A stretch of DNA of 64,000 nt from Brassica napus. Its lineage: Eukaryota; Streptophyta; Magnoliopsida; Brassicales; Brassicaceae. The position numbers and the translations under genes were made by a program. The stretch's first letter is position 1. The number at the start of each line of letters is the position of its first letter. Location: positions 32,216,137 through 32,280,136 of the forward strand of contig NC_063450.1 of the NCBI RefSeq assembly GCF_020379485.1. Reading direction: 5' to 3'. Of this stretch, positions 1-11,465 are shown piece by piece. The notes beneath the pieces are model-generated. The model worked only from the letters and a program-made list of their open reading frames with translations. It was not told the origin of the DNA and did not search any database.

Positions 1-1261
1 TGCCTCTGTCGCCGAGAGGCTTTGTTGTTACGTCGAGATCAACATGACGAGAAGGCTTCTTGGAGAGATGATACGAAGATTAGGACATGTCTCATGCGCT
101 GTTCCTTCTTAACGAGAAGCTTGTGCCGGTTGTGTCAAACTTGTCTTGAGAGTTCGCTTGATGAAGAAGCAAAACCTTGCCGCTACTGAGTTCTTCTTGA
201 GACCTTCTATGAGAATAGATACTTTTTTTAAGACATCGAAGGAAAAGTTTTCGACCGTTGTCGAAGTGAATGCAGATTCCGGCAAGATACTGATATCAAG
301 TGCAGAACTTCATGATAAAGCTTCATGATAAAGTTTCAAACTTTCTCTTTGGCTTCAGCAGGAGCTCTGATCAGGCGAGGCGATATATGTCCCGAGGAGG
401 AGGAGATCATATGAAGGTTGGAAGCCGAGATCCAACACAGGCTGAGTTCGGCACGTGATTAAACTCGAGACGTGGCAGTGGAGAAGCGCACCCTTTGCTG
501 TCTTTTTTTTCGCTGGCCTTTCCGATTTGTTACCTTCTTGGATCGACAGATGGAAGGAACTGGAATCGCTTCTGCTTGTTAGCAAACGGTTTGAGGATAC
601 CTCGTGAGATTGTCTGATGTTGAATCATCTCAATCTCGCCAGCAACCCGTGTTCTGTTCGAATCCCCTAACGCCCTGTTGCTGAAGGCAACGATGGAGCA
701 GGGCAAACTAGGGCTGATCTCTGTCATCGTCCTTCTCTTGTGGCCGCGAGATCCCGATAACCTTCCAAGCCTCTGGCTTGATTTCGAAAAACCCAGTCCA
801 TCTTAACGCCTCTGAGAAAATCGCGTGGACCGGAAAGAAGCTCGTGCAGGGTGCCGTCGCTTCTGATGAGAATCTTCGGCTCTTTGGTGGGTTCGTGTTC
901 TTCGCGACTCTCACTTGACCTTGAAAGACCCAGTTCATCGCAACACATCTGGGGAGATCGTGTTTCACGGGCCGGGAAGAAGCTCGAGCAGTCCGAGAAG
1001 AGCAGTCCCAGAAGCTTCACCGGCGGACCGAGACCGAAGCAGCACCACAGACCTTCTCCGGGAGGAAGCAACGGAACTGCCATCGCGAATTAGAGGATGT
1101 CCAGGTCTTCTATTTTATCGGATCATGAACTTGTGTGGAGGAGAAAGCTTCATCCTTTTTTGTTTTTGTTTTTTTTTTTTTATCCTAAGTTTTATATGCT
1201 ACGAAGATTGTTCTCTTTGGCCCCCTCCTTCTATCACCAACTGTTTGAACCGAAAACAGTG
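1..1261. other. Unrecognised region with an internal degenerate direct repeat
   Basis: I recognise no gene here. Base composition is more balanced than the flanking AT-rich DNA. Two related segments, 786-849 and 923-991, read along the same frame as a short similar peptide (KNPVHLNASEKI and KDPVHRNTSGEI), followed by stops or divergent sequence. That suggests a decayed, internally duplicated coding fragment. A poly-T/pyrimidine run lies at about 1158-1182. The left end may continue a feature outside the window. Confidence 0.25.
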
Positions 1262-1598
1262 TGTTTGTCGGATCCATACAATGAAGAATTTAATAAATAG
1301 ATTTCTTAGATTCTCGAGGTTTAAAAGAAATCAACATAGAAATCAAATGGAAGATGAACATCAAAAGAATTTATTGATCAAAGATTGTATTACATGTATG
1401 ATTACAAGTGTAAAGTAAATCTAAGAATCCGTATTTGTAAGAGAGTGTTCTAAGTCTAGAATGGAGAAGAGAAGATGATCATTTGCTAAAGAGAGATGTC
1501 TTTTTATTTATACAAAGAAGAAGCTATGCTTCATAGTAAAATGAGCCTAATTTATTGTCTAATGGACCTTGAGGTAGGAAGTAGATCCACCCCCAACA
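1262..1598 (-). mobile_element. Putative solo LTR (Copia-like), minus strand
   Basis: Read on the minus strand the segment begins TGTTGGGGGTGG and ends CGACAAACA, giving TG...CA ends. It contains a TATA-like TATAAATAAA about 100 bases in, followed by a pyrimidine-rich stretch, as in plant LTR promoters. No convincing 5-bp target duplication, primer-binding site or polypurine tract flanks it, so the right-hand boundary in particular is an estimate. Confidence 0.35.
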
Positions 1599-2791
1599 CT
1601 TTGCCACTTGCGGTCGCCGGACCCTCTCTCTCTTCTGTTTTCTTCTTATCTCATCTCCTTCGTGTTTCTCTTCTCTCTGCGGCAGGGAGAGCTTCGTTTC
1701 AGCTCAGATCCGGAGCTTCTGGTTCAGATCTAAGGTCTCCGGCGGCGAGTCTAGGCGCGTGAGGGCGGTGGCTGTCTCTCCCATGGTTAAGCCTTCGGTG
1801 ACGTGCTTTGAGTTCCCGGCGATTTTGTGAAGCTTGGCGCGTGCTCTCGGGTGAGCAGTGGTGCGTAAGATACCAGTTGGGTTGTCTTCTCGGCTTTCCT
1901 CTCCGTCTTTGGCCGGGGTTGGTGTGTTTGTGGTTGGCTCTGAATAGAAGCTTAGTGGCAGGTTTCTTGTTTCTGCTCAGTCTCGGGTTATCGGTTCTCT
2001 GTTCTCTCCGTTCTATCTACGGATCTGGGGGTGTTGCGGCAGTTCTTGGCTCTGTTTGTGTGCAGGTCTGGTGTTGTGGCCCTCGGGCTACTCTCGCCTC
2101 TCCTAATAAAATGTGGGGGCTCGGTGGTGTGGCAGTTGTCGATTCTCTACCCTCCTGGATTCTCGGTGACGGTTTAGCTGTGGAGTTGATTGGGTCAGTA
2201 AGCAATGGATAGGCTTTAGTTTGGCTACCAGCTTTCTAGCATGCTTGGTGGTGCTTCTCCGGAGGAGGCGTTTCTGGCCGGTCCCACTGCTCTATATGGG
2301 CCTTGGGTTCAAGGGGTGTATACGGTCACGGGTTGTTGTGTTGGAGGCAGCAATCTTCAACGCTCTTCACCGAACGACGGCATCGTCGGTGGCGAGATCC
2401 TCTTCGTGCTGCTGGTTAAGTGTTTCTTGGGTTAGCTAGCGTGTTCGGGATGTGATTCTTTGGGCAGTTTATGGCATTTGAGTTCTTCGGAAGCTGTAGG
2501 AGCCGTGTGTTTCAAGGTTTGAGGGCGCTTTTCTCTCCGGTAGCTCGGCTTTTCTCTCCGGTAGATCGCGGCGACTGGTAGCTCTTTCTGTTATTGACTC
2601 GCCTTCTGGTCCGTCAGGCTTACGTTACAGTCTCGTTCAGAGTCTGCTTCTCCGTTGCTTCATTTAGATTTTTTCGTTGCTTAGATCCTTTGTGTTTAGT
2701 TTATATATGTTTCATCTGCTACTAGTTTTCTGTGTGTTTTTCTGTAAAAAATGGAAAACTTGGTATACTAATTTAACATTTTACCAAAAAA

Positions 2792-2806
<15 letters not shown>
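1599..2806 (+). mobile_element. GC-rich poly(A)-tailed retroposon (LINE-derived or Sadhu-like)
   Basis: About 1.2 kb of unusually GC-rich DNA, with CT-rich runs at its left end, leads into an AT-rich 3' part and a 25-base poly(A) run at about 2782-2806, followed by (TA)n. A GC-rich 5' part plus poly(A) is the signature of a non-LTR retroposon. The short open frames inside show no reverse transcriptase motif, so it is non-autonomous: either an internally deleted LINE or a Sadhu-type element. I could not find target duplications, and the start is approximate. Confidence 0.45.
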
Positions 2807-2824
<18 letters not shown>

Positions 2825-2899
2825 GTTTCTCAACCTAAAGCAAAATATAAATTGTATGCCCATTAACAAACATTCTCCTGAAAATACAAATATTACGAG

Positions 2900-3431
2900 T
2901 AGGCCTGAGCTGGATCCGGATATCCAGGAAATTTGGGGTACCCGGATCAGTGGGTTTATTATCCGGATCCGGATTCGTGGCTTCCGGATATCCCTCTCGA
3001 TATTCTATTACCCGCTGATATCCGGATCCGTAAAAATAACTAAAAAATAATATTTTTTAAAAAAAATACTATTTTTTAATATATTACCTAAATTATAAAT
3101 ATTTATACAAGATTTATAAATATATTTATATATGTCTATAATATTGTAAAAACTAAAATATAATATTACAAGATTAATTCATGTATAAATATTAATTTAT
3201 CAAATATAAAAATTAATAAAATTTAAAAATTAATGTGTTTTAAAAATACGGATCCGGATCCGGATATCCGGACCTAAAAATTAAGATATCCGGATCCGGA
3301 TTCAGCTTGCACGGATCCAAGATTTTACTATCCGGATTCGGATCCGGGCACCCCAGACATCCTATTTTCGGAGCGGATCCGGAGCGGATCTTGGATCGTA
3401 TCCAGATCTCGGATAATAAGTCTCAAGCCTA
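2900..3431. mobile_element. hAT-like MITE (532 bp) with GGATCCGGATATCC-rich ends
   Basis: The termini TAGGCCTGAGC and (inverted) TAGGCTTGAGA are imperfect inverted repeats. The flanks are ATTACGAG (2892-2899) and ATTACAAG (3432-3439), an 8-bp target duplication with one mismatch, which is diagnostic of the hAT superfamily. Both subterminal zones are full of GGATCC/GGATAT/CCGGAT motifs around an AT-rich core. No transposase is encoded. Confidence 0.7.
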
Positions 3432-3439
3432 ATTACAAG

Positions 3440-4835
3440 TATTAGGGGTCAAAATGACGTGAGGTGACAATAGTGTTCTAAAGAGCCGGTGAGTCTCTAC
3501 GTTAGTTAAACTAGTTTTACAGATTTATTCTGTGTTTTGCATGAGGACAAGTAAAATAATAAGTTCGGGGAATTGATATGTTATAGATTTTACATGTTTT
3601 CACCTGTTATATAAGTATGTTTTTAGAGTCTTTTATATGCATTTGGAGTTGTTTTAGAGTCTTTTATGTTCTAGTTACTTATTAAATATAATTGGAGCTT
3701 TTGGATCATTTTGGAGCTTTTGAGGAAAGATTTGTTGAAGACTTGAGTCAGAGATTGTGCCTAGGAGAAGCATCGATAGACACTACAATTGAAATATCGA
3801 TCGACACCCAGTCGTCCGCGAGTTTAATGACGATCTGAAGAAATTACAATTTTTGCCCAGACGTTCTAATAATTGCACAACAAATCATTAGTCGCATGTT
3901 AGGATATTTATTACGGTTTTCTATTGTTTTGTAAACAACACTTCTTTTACGCTTTTCTACGCTTTGGATGCACACTTTATACCTTTCTAGAGAGAGAGAG
4001 CATAAGATTGGAGAGAGTGATCTGAACACCTTCTGAGAGAATATCTTGAATTCCTTTGTTTCTTTATTATTTTCTTTATTTTATCTATTTTATTATTATT
4101 CAGACTGTCATCATGTTTTCTATGAATATGCTTGAGTAGTTCTATTGTTAAATAGGGTTCTTCAAAGGTTATCTGATGATTTGCTAAATCTGTGGTGTTA
4201 TTAGGGTGATTTAATTAGTTATTCATCTAGTTGTTCTTATTGTTAAGTCTAGGATTGATCACCCTGAACTTAGATCTTAGGATTGATTGGCGCAAACGAG
4301 AGTTTGGTCTGTTTCCTGAACGAAACTAGGATGATTTAATTAGCTATGTACATACAAGAGTTTATCTAGGTGATTAGAAAACCTATCAAACTTATTCGCT
4401 ATAGCTTGTTAGAAGTAGTATCAATCGTCACTCCACAAGAGGTATCGATCGACACTGATTCACATACGAGAGTTAGACTTCTAGGTCTAACCATTAGATA
4501 ATCCTTACATACGAAAGTTTCTATATTATAATCCAAGTTTGAATTCGAGAATAAGTCATATAATAAATCCCTAATAACTTTTCTAGTTTACATACCTATC
4601 ATACCTGAGATTTCACGTAAGTCTAGTTTTTTCCCTCATCTTGATAAATTACAAATACTATCATTTAATTCTCTGTTTACTGCTTTCTGTATTACTTTCT
4701 AGTTTTAATTCAAAAGAAATAAGCCTATTGTGTATCGTAGAGTCTCTGTGAATTCAATCCCTAAGTACTACAACTGAACTTCTTATTTGAGAGAGTAAGT
4801 TGCTTTAGGGTTAATTTGACAAAATCATTGTTCAA
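3440..4835 (+). mobile_element. Ty3/gypsy 3' end: untranslated tail, polypurine tract and LTR remnant
   Basis: The motif GCATGAGGACAAGTAAAAT, followed by AAGTTCGGGGAAT and then TGATATG at 3574, matches the characteristic 3' untranslated/PPT/LTR junction of plant Athila/Tat-type gypsy elements. LTR-like sequence continues to about 4835 with a 3' part resembling the fragment at 4836-6535. Several TCGATCGACAC motifs occur (3796-3807, 4444-4455). No coding domain survives. Confidence 0.5.
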
Positions 4836-5239
4836 CAAATAAGAAGTCAGAGTCTAGATTTAAAAGAAGTGTCGGTCGACACCTCTTCCTTGGTGTCGCT
4901 TGTCACCCGCACGAGTAGACAAACCGACTTACTTCAAGATCGACTTAGGCCCAGAAGCTTCCACATATTACACGATTACCCTACCAACTTTATACCTAAT
5001 ATATATAGTTTTTAAGCCATTGTTTAGGAAGACACACTGTAGAAAACATATTTATTAGAAGCTTTTAGTTTAGAGAGAAGATCAAGACTCCTTCAGAAAT
5101 TTGTATTGGAACTTCAATATTTCTTACTTTATCTATTTATGCAATTCATTCAGTTCATCTTTATGCTTTGCTTAATTATGTATGAGTAGTGACCTTGTTA
5201 GATTTAGGGTTTATTAAGATTTTGATGAATTATTAAAAC

Positions 5240-5911
5240 TAGGGCTGGGCAAAAAATCCGAATCCGAAGAACCGAACCGAACCCGATCCGAAAAAGTAGT
5301 ACCGAATCCGAACCGAAATTGATTAAATATCCGAACGGGTTCAAAATTTTGGTATCCAGAGAACCGAAACCGAACCCGACCCGAACCGAAGGGTACCCGA
5401 ATGTATCCGAAATAGATTTATATATCTAAATATATTAATTATTTTTAGATTCAATGTATATTAAAAACATTCAAAATATATAAGATACTTTTAAGTTGTC
5501 TAAAATACTTGAAAATATATACAAATATTCAAAAGTAAATTTCTAAAATAGTATAAAATATACTCAAAACACCAAAAATAGTTGAAATGTCTACTGATTG
5601 TCTATCAAAATTTTCAAACAAACTAATTTATATGTTAAGTTTAGGTACTCTCACATATGTTATTCAAGTTTATATGTTATATAGTATTTTATTTACAGAT
5701 TTTGAGAAATTGAAACTATACATTGAATTTTAAAATTTTAAAAATCATTTAAATGGGTTATCCGAACCCGAACCGAACCCGCAAAGATCCGAACCGAACC
5801 CGAACCGAAATTTAGAAATACCCGAATGGAGCTAAAATCTTTAACCCCGAAAACCCGAAACCTGAATAAACCCGAACCGAACCCGAATGGATACCCGAAC
5901 GCCCACCCCTA
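5240..5911. mobile_element. hAT-like MITE (672 bp) with CCGAACCCGAACC-rich ends
   Basis: The element has inverted termini TAGGGCTGGGC (left) and TAGGGGTGGGC (right, inverted). It is flanked by a perfect 8-bp target duplication ATTAAAAC at 5232-5239 and 5912-5919. Subterminal regions are dense arrays of CCGAACCCGA-type motifs in the same sense at both ends, with an AT-rich core. No open frame of note. It is nested in the gypsy remnant. Confidence 0.8.
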
Positions 5912-6257
5912 ATTAAAACATAGAAATGCTAAGGTGATTTAATTGGATGCTTCACAGAATTGATCTAACTGCTTGTATTCTAAAGTACCTAATTAGAATC
6001 TTGAACTTAGGATAACTGACAACTGCGAAAGTAGGATCAATTCCTAAAACTATTTCGGATGAGCTAGGTTGTTAGGCGCATGCGAGAGCTGGTTTAATTA
6101 CTTAGTGAACATATCGATCTGAGTGTTAATGCTTGCATAAAGAATTATCGATCGACATTCTGTAGTATCGATCGACACTTGTTCCTTCTTCACACGCGAG
6201 AGCTGCAATATATGATTTAGACATCTGATTAGACTCGCAGTGAGAGCTAGACTCTTA

Positions 6258-6259
<2 letters not shown>

Positions 6260-6299
<40 letters not shown>
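6260..6299. repeat. (TA)n microsatellite
   Basis: About 20 uninterrupted TA dinucleotides within gypsy-derived DNA. Confidence 0.95.
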
Positions 6300-6302
<3 letters not shown>

Positions 6303-6539
6303 ATAATTCTAATTTCCTGAAACTCTAAGTCTAGCGTATTTTCCATATTAACTTACAACTGATATTTACCGCTTTATTTAGTGCTTTTAATATTCTTGCA
6401 TATCTTAATCATAATTCATATCGTCTATTGTGTGCCCACGATCCATGTAGATTTGATCCTTAAGTACTGCAATTGATCTCTTATTTGAGAGAGATAGTTA
6501 GATCTAGTGTAATTTCAGCTTGCATCACCAAAGTAAAGC

Positions 6540-7420
6540 CTACACTTTTATTTAAGAAATGAGGTTAGTAGAGACACTATAGGTGAGATGTGGTATGGAA
6601 AGGTTTCTAGGCTGGGTTTAGTACATGGAAATCCCTCAGATGTGGTTGCAACATTGTAGAGGTGATGGTGGTGTTTTAAAAAGCTGGTGAGTCCCTATGT
6701 TTTCAAACCTTTTCCACAGGTTTATTCTATATTTTGCTTGAAGACGAGCAAAATGATAAGTCTGGGAGAGTTGATAGGTCCCAGAATTTACCACTTTTAG
6801 GCCATGTTATAGGCCATATTTAGAGTCTTTCTTATGCATTTCGAGTTAATTTTAGGTCGTTTTCAGTTTTAGGCACGTTTTGGGAACTTTGGAGATTTTG
6901 GAACTTTTTGAGATGCAAAACTGCGTAAATAGGTCAGAAGTTTTAGAAATGGATGGAGGACTTCCCACAGTGCGATTGAGCTAATATTTTGATACAAAAT
7001 AGAGCTTTGAGTTAGATTTTGAATTCCACCTGTTTGAGGTCAATCAGGATCCTAGATTGAGTTATGATTATTTTACTGAAGAATGGTTAGTCTGATACTC
7101 GAGAGGAAGCTGTCGAGGTTGTGGCTTAGCAGCGAACGATGCCCTCTGAGAAATGAACGACGCTCATACTGACCAAGTGCCCGGCAAGTTTTAATGAAGT
7201 TTTAAGAATTGCAGTTTGGCCTCAAACCTTCCCTTATGTACAAAAGAGCCCACAACATGTTTTAACCTATATTATCTATCTTGTAGCCATTGTTGATGCC
7301 AAGCTTTGTTTTAGATTGGAGAGAAGAGAAAAACTCCGTAAAAGTTTTCTTGGAACTCATGTTGATTCATTCTATGTTAAACAATTAATAATAAAATAGC
7401 AATAATCATCTATGGATGCA
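6540..7420 (+). mobile_element. Third gypsy 3' tail plus LTR start
   Basis: The sequence TTTTGCTTGAAGACGAGCAA, followed by AAGTCTGGGAGAGT and TGATAGG at 6772, is the same PPT/LTR junction as at 3574. Upstream sequence (the block with AAAAAGCTGGTGAGTCCCTA) also matches the tail before the first junction. The following LTR-like DNA fades out near 7420. Two independent junctions within 3.2 kb imply two elements or one nested and rearranged element. Confidence 0.5.
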
Positions 7421-9541
7421 CTCTAACCACCAAGCAATCAACCAAGGCATCCTAGTTATATAAGCATTCAGCAAAGCCATAACTAAGCATGCAACCAATC
7501 AATCAATCATCCAATCAACCAAGCATTCAATCACAATCTGAAACTATCCAAACTGTTACCAAGTCAGTTCCGGCCTCCTTCCATGATCCTCAACTATGAA
7601 GCACGGGGATGTCATTTAGGTCGACGTTTCCGGTACGGAAACGTTTCTGGGACGGGTACTGCTTGGGAATGGCACGGGCACAGCTTGGGGACGGTGAGAG
7701 TAACCGAAGGTCTAATAACTAATGGATTGTGTGTTTATGAACATATTTACGTTAACATTATCTTACATTAAGATAATTCATTACTTTTTTTCTTTAAAAA
7801 GTACTAAAACGAAAAGAAACAAAAATTTATAACCTTCTTTCTAATTCTTCTAGTTTGAACTTTGAACTAGATGAAGCATATTTTAATAATCAATGAGTAA
7901 ACAAATCATTTCTTACTATTGTTATTACTTAAAATAGTATATTACATTGTTTTCTTTTAAGATTATAGAGTAATTTATTTTAGTTTCAATTTATGAGTAT
8001 ATGTATATATATTTTTATATTAATATATATGCCGTACCCGTATCTTTAAATTTTTAGTTTTGCTGTTTCTCGTCCCCGCTTCCGTACCCGTATCTGTCCC
8101 CGTATCCGTCCCGGTGCAACATAGATCCTCAATAACGGAAACCTGAATGAAAACAATTCAACAATCAACTGCCGTTACTCACAGTATTTGGTTCGTTGTG
8201 GCTTTGACCCGAATCCTCGACCAAAAGCTTTTTCCCGAACTCCAAGCTGTTTTTTCTTGAGAACTCCTGGTACTCTACTGTTGCTAGATCTTAGTACTTC
8301 TCCCTGGAGTGAAGTGAATTCTGGAAAACCTCTGAACCATCTTCAAAAGAAAGAAAACCCCTTAGAGTGACTTTTGGTGACGAATGGAAACTCGGATTTT
8401 CCCCCCTCAAGATGACACTTTTTGATGATTCCTTCTTCAGAATACTTGTTTCTAACTCCCAGAAGAATACTTTCTCAAACAATGAGACCTTTGTTTCGCT
8501 ATGATACATCTAGTGTGATCAAATCAAGAATTGGCTAATTCTAGACAGGTTTCTGAGGTGGTTTTTGACAAACGTTTTGAGTAGGCTATTGATGGATTTT
8601 TATTCTGAAGTTTGGTGAAGATATTCTATCAGGGATGAGTTTTGTGAGTTTTTGTAATGGAGTAGGCTATGGGTGATTGAAAATAACATGCGGAGTTCTC
8701 GGCTACACGATTCTGGTGATGGGTAACTGGTTGAAAAGGGTGATCAATGGCTAGGTTTTGGGTATTATTTATCTTGTTTGAGGTGATGAATGTGTTAATG
8801 AAGGCCTATGGGTTTATATAGTGAAAAAACAGCCATATAAATGTGACATATGACTCCCTAGGTGTCGAAATGCATAGTTAGATACACATGTGTCACGACA
8901 CGCGACCGCTTGGGTGTCAACTCTAAATTCTGCACGTTTAACATGTTTCCCTCTGGATTTCATATCCTGTATGTCCCTAACATGTAGCACGACACCTTGT
9001 TCTTCTCCTTGACACCTTGTGCTTTTCCTTTAACACTACATGCTTCTCTTTTAACAACTCGTGCTTCTCTTGTCGCCCCGTGCTTGTTTTGACACTCTGT
9101 GCTTCTGACCAATCATATATTACTACGTCCTCATGTGTACCAAATCTTTAGATTGAACTTATTGTCTTAAAAAAACCATGCTGAAGTGCTCCAAACGCCT
9201 TTCGTCGCTTAAATATCTTAGATCGCTCGCGACTCGACCACCAAACGTAGATGCTCAACCAACTTATATTTTCTCTGTACCATCATGTTTTTATCCTAAC
9301 CAAATGTATTCTCCTAACCTCCTTAAATAATCAAAGCCATGTTTCTTACATCTCCTCCAACTTCGAAAATTCGCCTCGCTCTTCGTCGACCTCCAATTCA
9401 GACTTCTCGACCAAAAACCAATTCACTCGAGCCATCTGAATTTTTTTCTCGGCCAAACGTCTTCATATGATCCATGCCCACCATGCCAACCACGATTTAC
9501 CTAATTTAGAGGTAAAACTACTCTAAAACAGGGTCATTATA
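7421..9541 (-). mobile_element. Possible minus-strand LTR-derived DNA, with an hAT insertion
   Basis: Apart from the hAT element at 7594-8124, no gene is visible. On the minus strand, a sequence beginning near 9541 reads ATAATGACCCTGTTTTAGAG, like the ATGACCC start of many plant gypsy LTRs. A degenerate short tandem array of TTGACACCTTGTGCTTCTCC-type units lies at about 8985-9110. Neither terminus is securely placed. Confidence 0.25.
7594..8124. mobile_element. hAT-like MITE (531 bp) of a second family (CTATG...TGCAC ends)
   Basis: Inverted termini are CTATGAAGCACGGGGATG (left) and CTATGTTGCACCGGGACG (right, inverted). A perfect 8-bp target duplication ATCCTCAA lies at 7586-7593 and 8125-8132. 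Subterminal ends carry CCCGTACC/ACGGGTAC-type motifs. It contains no transposase. Confidence 0.75.
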
Positions 9542-9545
9542 GTGA

Positions 9546-9604
9546 AAGTCAGAATGAGGTTGAAAATGAGAGTGAGAGTGAGGGCGAGAATGAGGATGAG
9601 GGTA

Positions 9605-9644
<40 letters not shown>

Positions 9645-9886
9645 GGTGGGACGGGATAAAGGTGAGAGTGAAATCGATAGAGTAAATATACGTGAAATTG
9701 AAAAGGTGAGTACAGGTGAGAGAGAATTTGATATTATTTAATCAATATAACGTTAGAAAGCTTTGAAAGTTTGACCAAAACTGGCAAAGACTGTGCAATT
9801 GAAAACTATTTTATCTAAGTATATTATAAATAAAAACTATGATGATGTTAAAAAGTTATCAGAGTGGGAGGGAAAATAAGAATGAT

Positions 9887-9938
<52 letters not shown>

Positions 9939-10640
9939 AGATTAAAGTGAGCGAATATAAGTGAAAGCAAAAAAGTGAATGTAGGTGAAAGAGATATTGA
10001 CATCGTTTGATCAAATACAATGCGAGAGAACATTGAAAATTTGCCCAAAACTGGTGAAGACTTTACAACTGAGAATTATTTTATCTAACGTAAAGCATAT
10101 TATAAATAAAATAATGTGATGATGTAAAAAAGTTATAAGAGAGATAAAATGAGAGTGAGAATAAGGGTAAGAGTGAGGCAGATGTGAGAGTGAGTGTGAG
10201 TGAGGATGGGAGTAAAGGTGAGGGTGAGTGGGAGGTGAGAATGAGATTAAAGGTGAGGTTGAGGGCGAAGTGAAATTAAGAGAGTGAATATAAATGAAAG
10301 CAAAAGTGTGAATATAGCTTAGAGAGATTTTGAGATCATTTGATCAGTACAACGCTAGAAAGTTTTGAAGATTTGACCAAAACTGGTGAAGACTTTGCAA
10401 CTGCGAATTATTTTATCTAAATTAAAAGATACTATAAATGAAGATGTGATGATGTAAAAAAGTTATAAGAGTGAGAGCGTGAATGATAATAAGGGTTAAA
10501 ATGAGAGTGAGGGTGAACGTGGAAGCGAGTATGAAGATGAGAATAAGATTAAGAAAATGAATATAAGTAAGAGTGAGAGGATGGATGTAGGTGAAAGATA
10601 TTTTGAATTTATTTAATCAATAATGTGATGAATTATTTTT
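9546..10640. repeat. GAGTGA/GAGGGT satellite with a ~280-330 bp higher-order unit
   Basis: Runs of GAGTGA, GAGGGT and variants alternate with a conserved segment containing GATCA, then a TTTGCCCAAAACTGGTGAAG-like block and a GATGATGTAAAAAAGTTAT block. The latter block recurs near 9841, 10120 and 10448, so the array consists of at least three and a half diverged units. No coding potential is apparent; the open frame through the repeat is a by-product. Confidence 0.8.
9892..9936 (+). other. Predicted G-quadruplex-forming run (GGGTGA)8
   Basis: Eight GGG tracts occur at a strict 6-base period with TGA loops, well beyond the four tracts needed for a quadruplex consensus. It lies in the most regular part of the GAGTGA/GAGGGT satellite. 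Confidence 0.7.
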
Positions 10641-10988
10641 TTCAATTTTAGTCGGCAGATATTATAAATAAAATAATATATATGATAATTCAGAAACTAA
10701 TAATATATAATATGCAATTGTTATTGGCTTATTCCTATAAATTCTATATATTATATCGCATTATAACTGTATAACACATAAACATACATATTTTGAAACA
10801 TTTAACTTAATGTTGGAATATCACTAATGTTTGTACATCATTTAGTATTATGTACTAATACTTTGTATCTTCATGCATAAAACTGACATACAAAAGTATA
10901 TAAACTATGTTTGACATGCATAATCACTTATATACTATTTTAGCTCATTTTAATAGTATTAATAAAATCTTGGAATTATAATAAGGTC
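10641..10988. other. AT-rich intergenic DNA
   Basis: I see no gene, RNA or bounded repeat here. Confidence 0.5.
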
Positions 10989-11465
10989 AATTCTCTCAAA
11001 TAAACCATTTTTAAGTTTTGTCATTTTTAAGTTTTGTCACAAAAAGAGCCCCCAAAGATTAGAATGACTAAAATGTTTCATTAAATAGGCAAAAGCTTTT
11101 ATACCCAATATATATAAATATAAATAAATAAAAAGTAAATGTTTTTTATAGTGTCAAATTTTATGTTTTCAAATTCGATCTTTTTATTAAAAAAATTCGA
11201 AAATATTTCTTATTTTTTCAAATTTTCCTTTTGAAATTCGAAAATGTTTTGAAACTATTTTTCAAACTTTTATTTTCATTTTTAATATTTTTTAATTTTA
11301 AAGATCACTCCCAAAACCCCACCATTAAATCTAAACCATAAGTCTATATTAGTTAACTCTAGGGATATAAGTATATATTTACCTTTTGAATAAAACATTT
11401 TGGTCATTTTATCTTTGGAGGTTATATTTGTGACAAAAACTTTTTCAGGACAATTCTAGAGAATT
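10989..11465. mobile_element. Fold-back MITE-like element (AATTCTCT ends), copy 1
   Basis: Long imperfect inverted repeats of roughly 120 bases. The left arm runs AATTCTCT...GTTTTGTCAC...AAAATGTTTCATT and the right arm is its inverted counterpart, ending AGAGAATT. Near-identical TATAATAAGGTC and TATAATAATGTC flank the element at a few bases' distance and may be a degenerate target duplication of 9 bp or more. It is related to 13960-14459. The superfamily is uncertain; Mutator-like is possible. Confidence 0.5.

Larger units (their letters stand above)
4836..6535 (+). mobile_element. Second gypsy LTR-like remnant, interrupted by an hAT element
   Basis: This is a diverged relative of the LTR at 3574-4835. 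The two share the order: GTGTCGGTCGACACC-type motifs, a TTGAACTTAGGAT block, and an end containing TACTGCAATTGATCTCTTATTTGAGAGAG, quoted here as one landmark split by divergence. It is interrupted at 5240-5911 by an hAT element and carries a (TA)n run at 6260-6299. Boundaries are approximate. Confidence 0.4.

Noticed and set aside
915..1418. 167-codon plus-strand frame
   Set aside because: It runs through a poly-T tract and the putative LTR, has low-complexity composition and no known motif.
6098..6346. 82-codon minus-strand frame with a YI repeat
   Set aside because: Translation of the (TA)n microsatellite.
9892..9936. Interstitial telomere-like repeat
   Set aside because: The unit is GGGTGA, not the plant TTTAGGG.
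9848..10048. Minus-strand frame encoding a repeated LT dipeptide run
   Set aside because: It is a translation of the GAGGGT repeat, with no independent coding signal.
9546..10640. CRISPR-like array
   Set aside because: This is plant nuclear DNA, the repeats are simple and contiguous, and there are no unique spacers.
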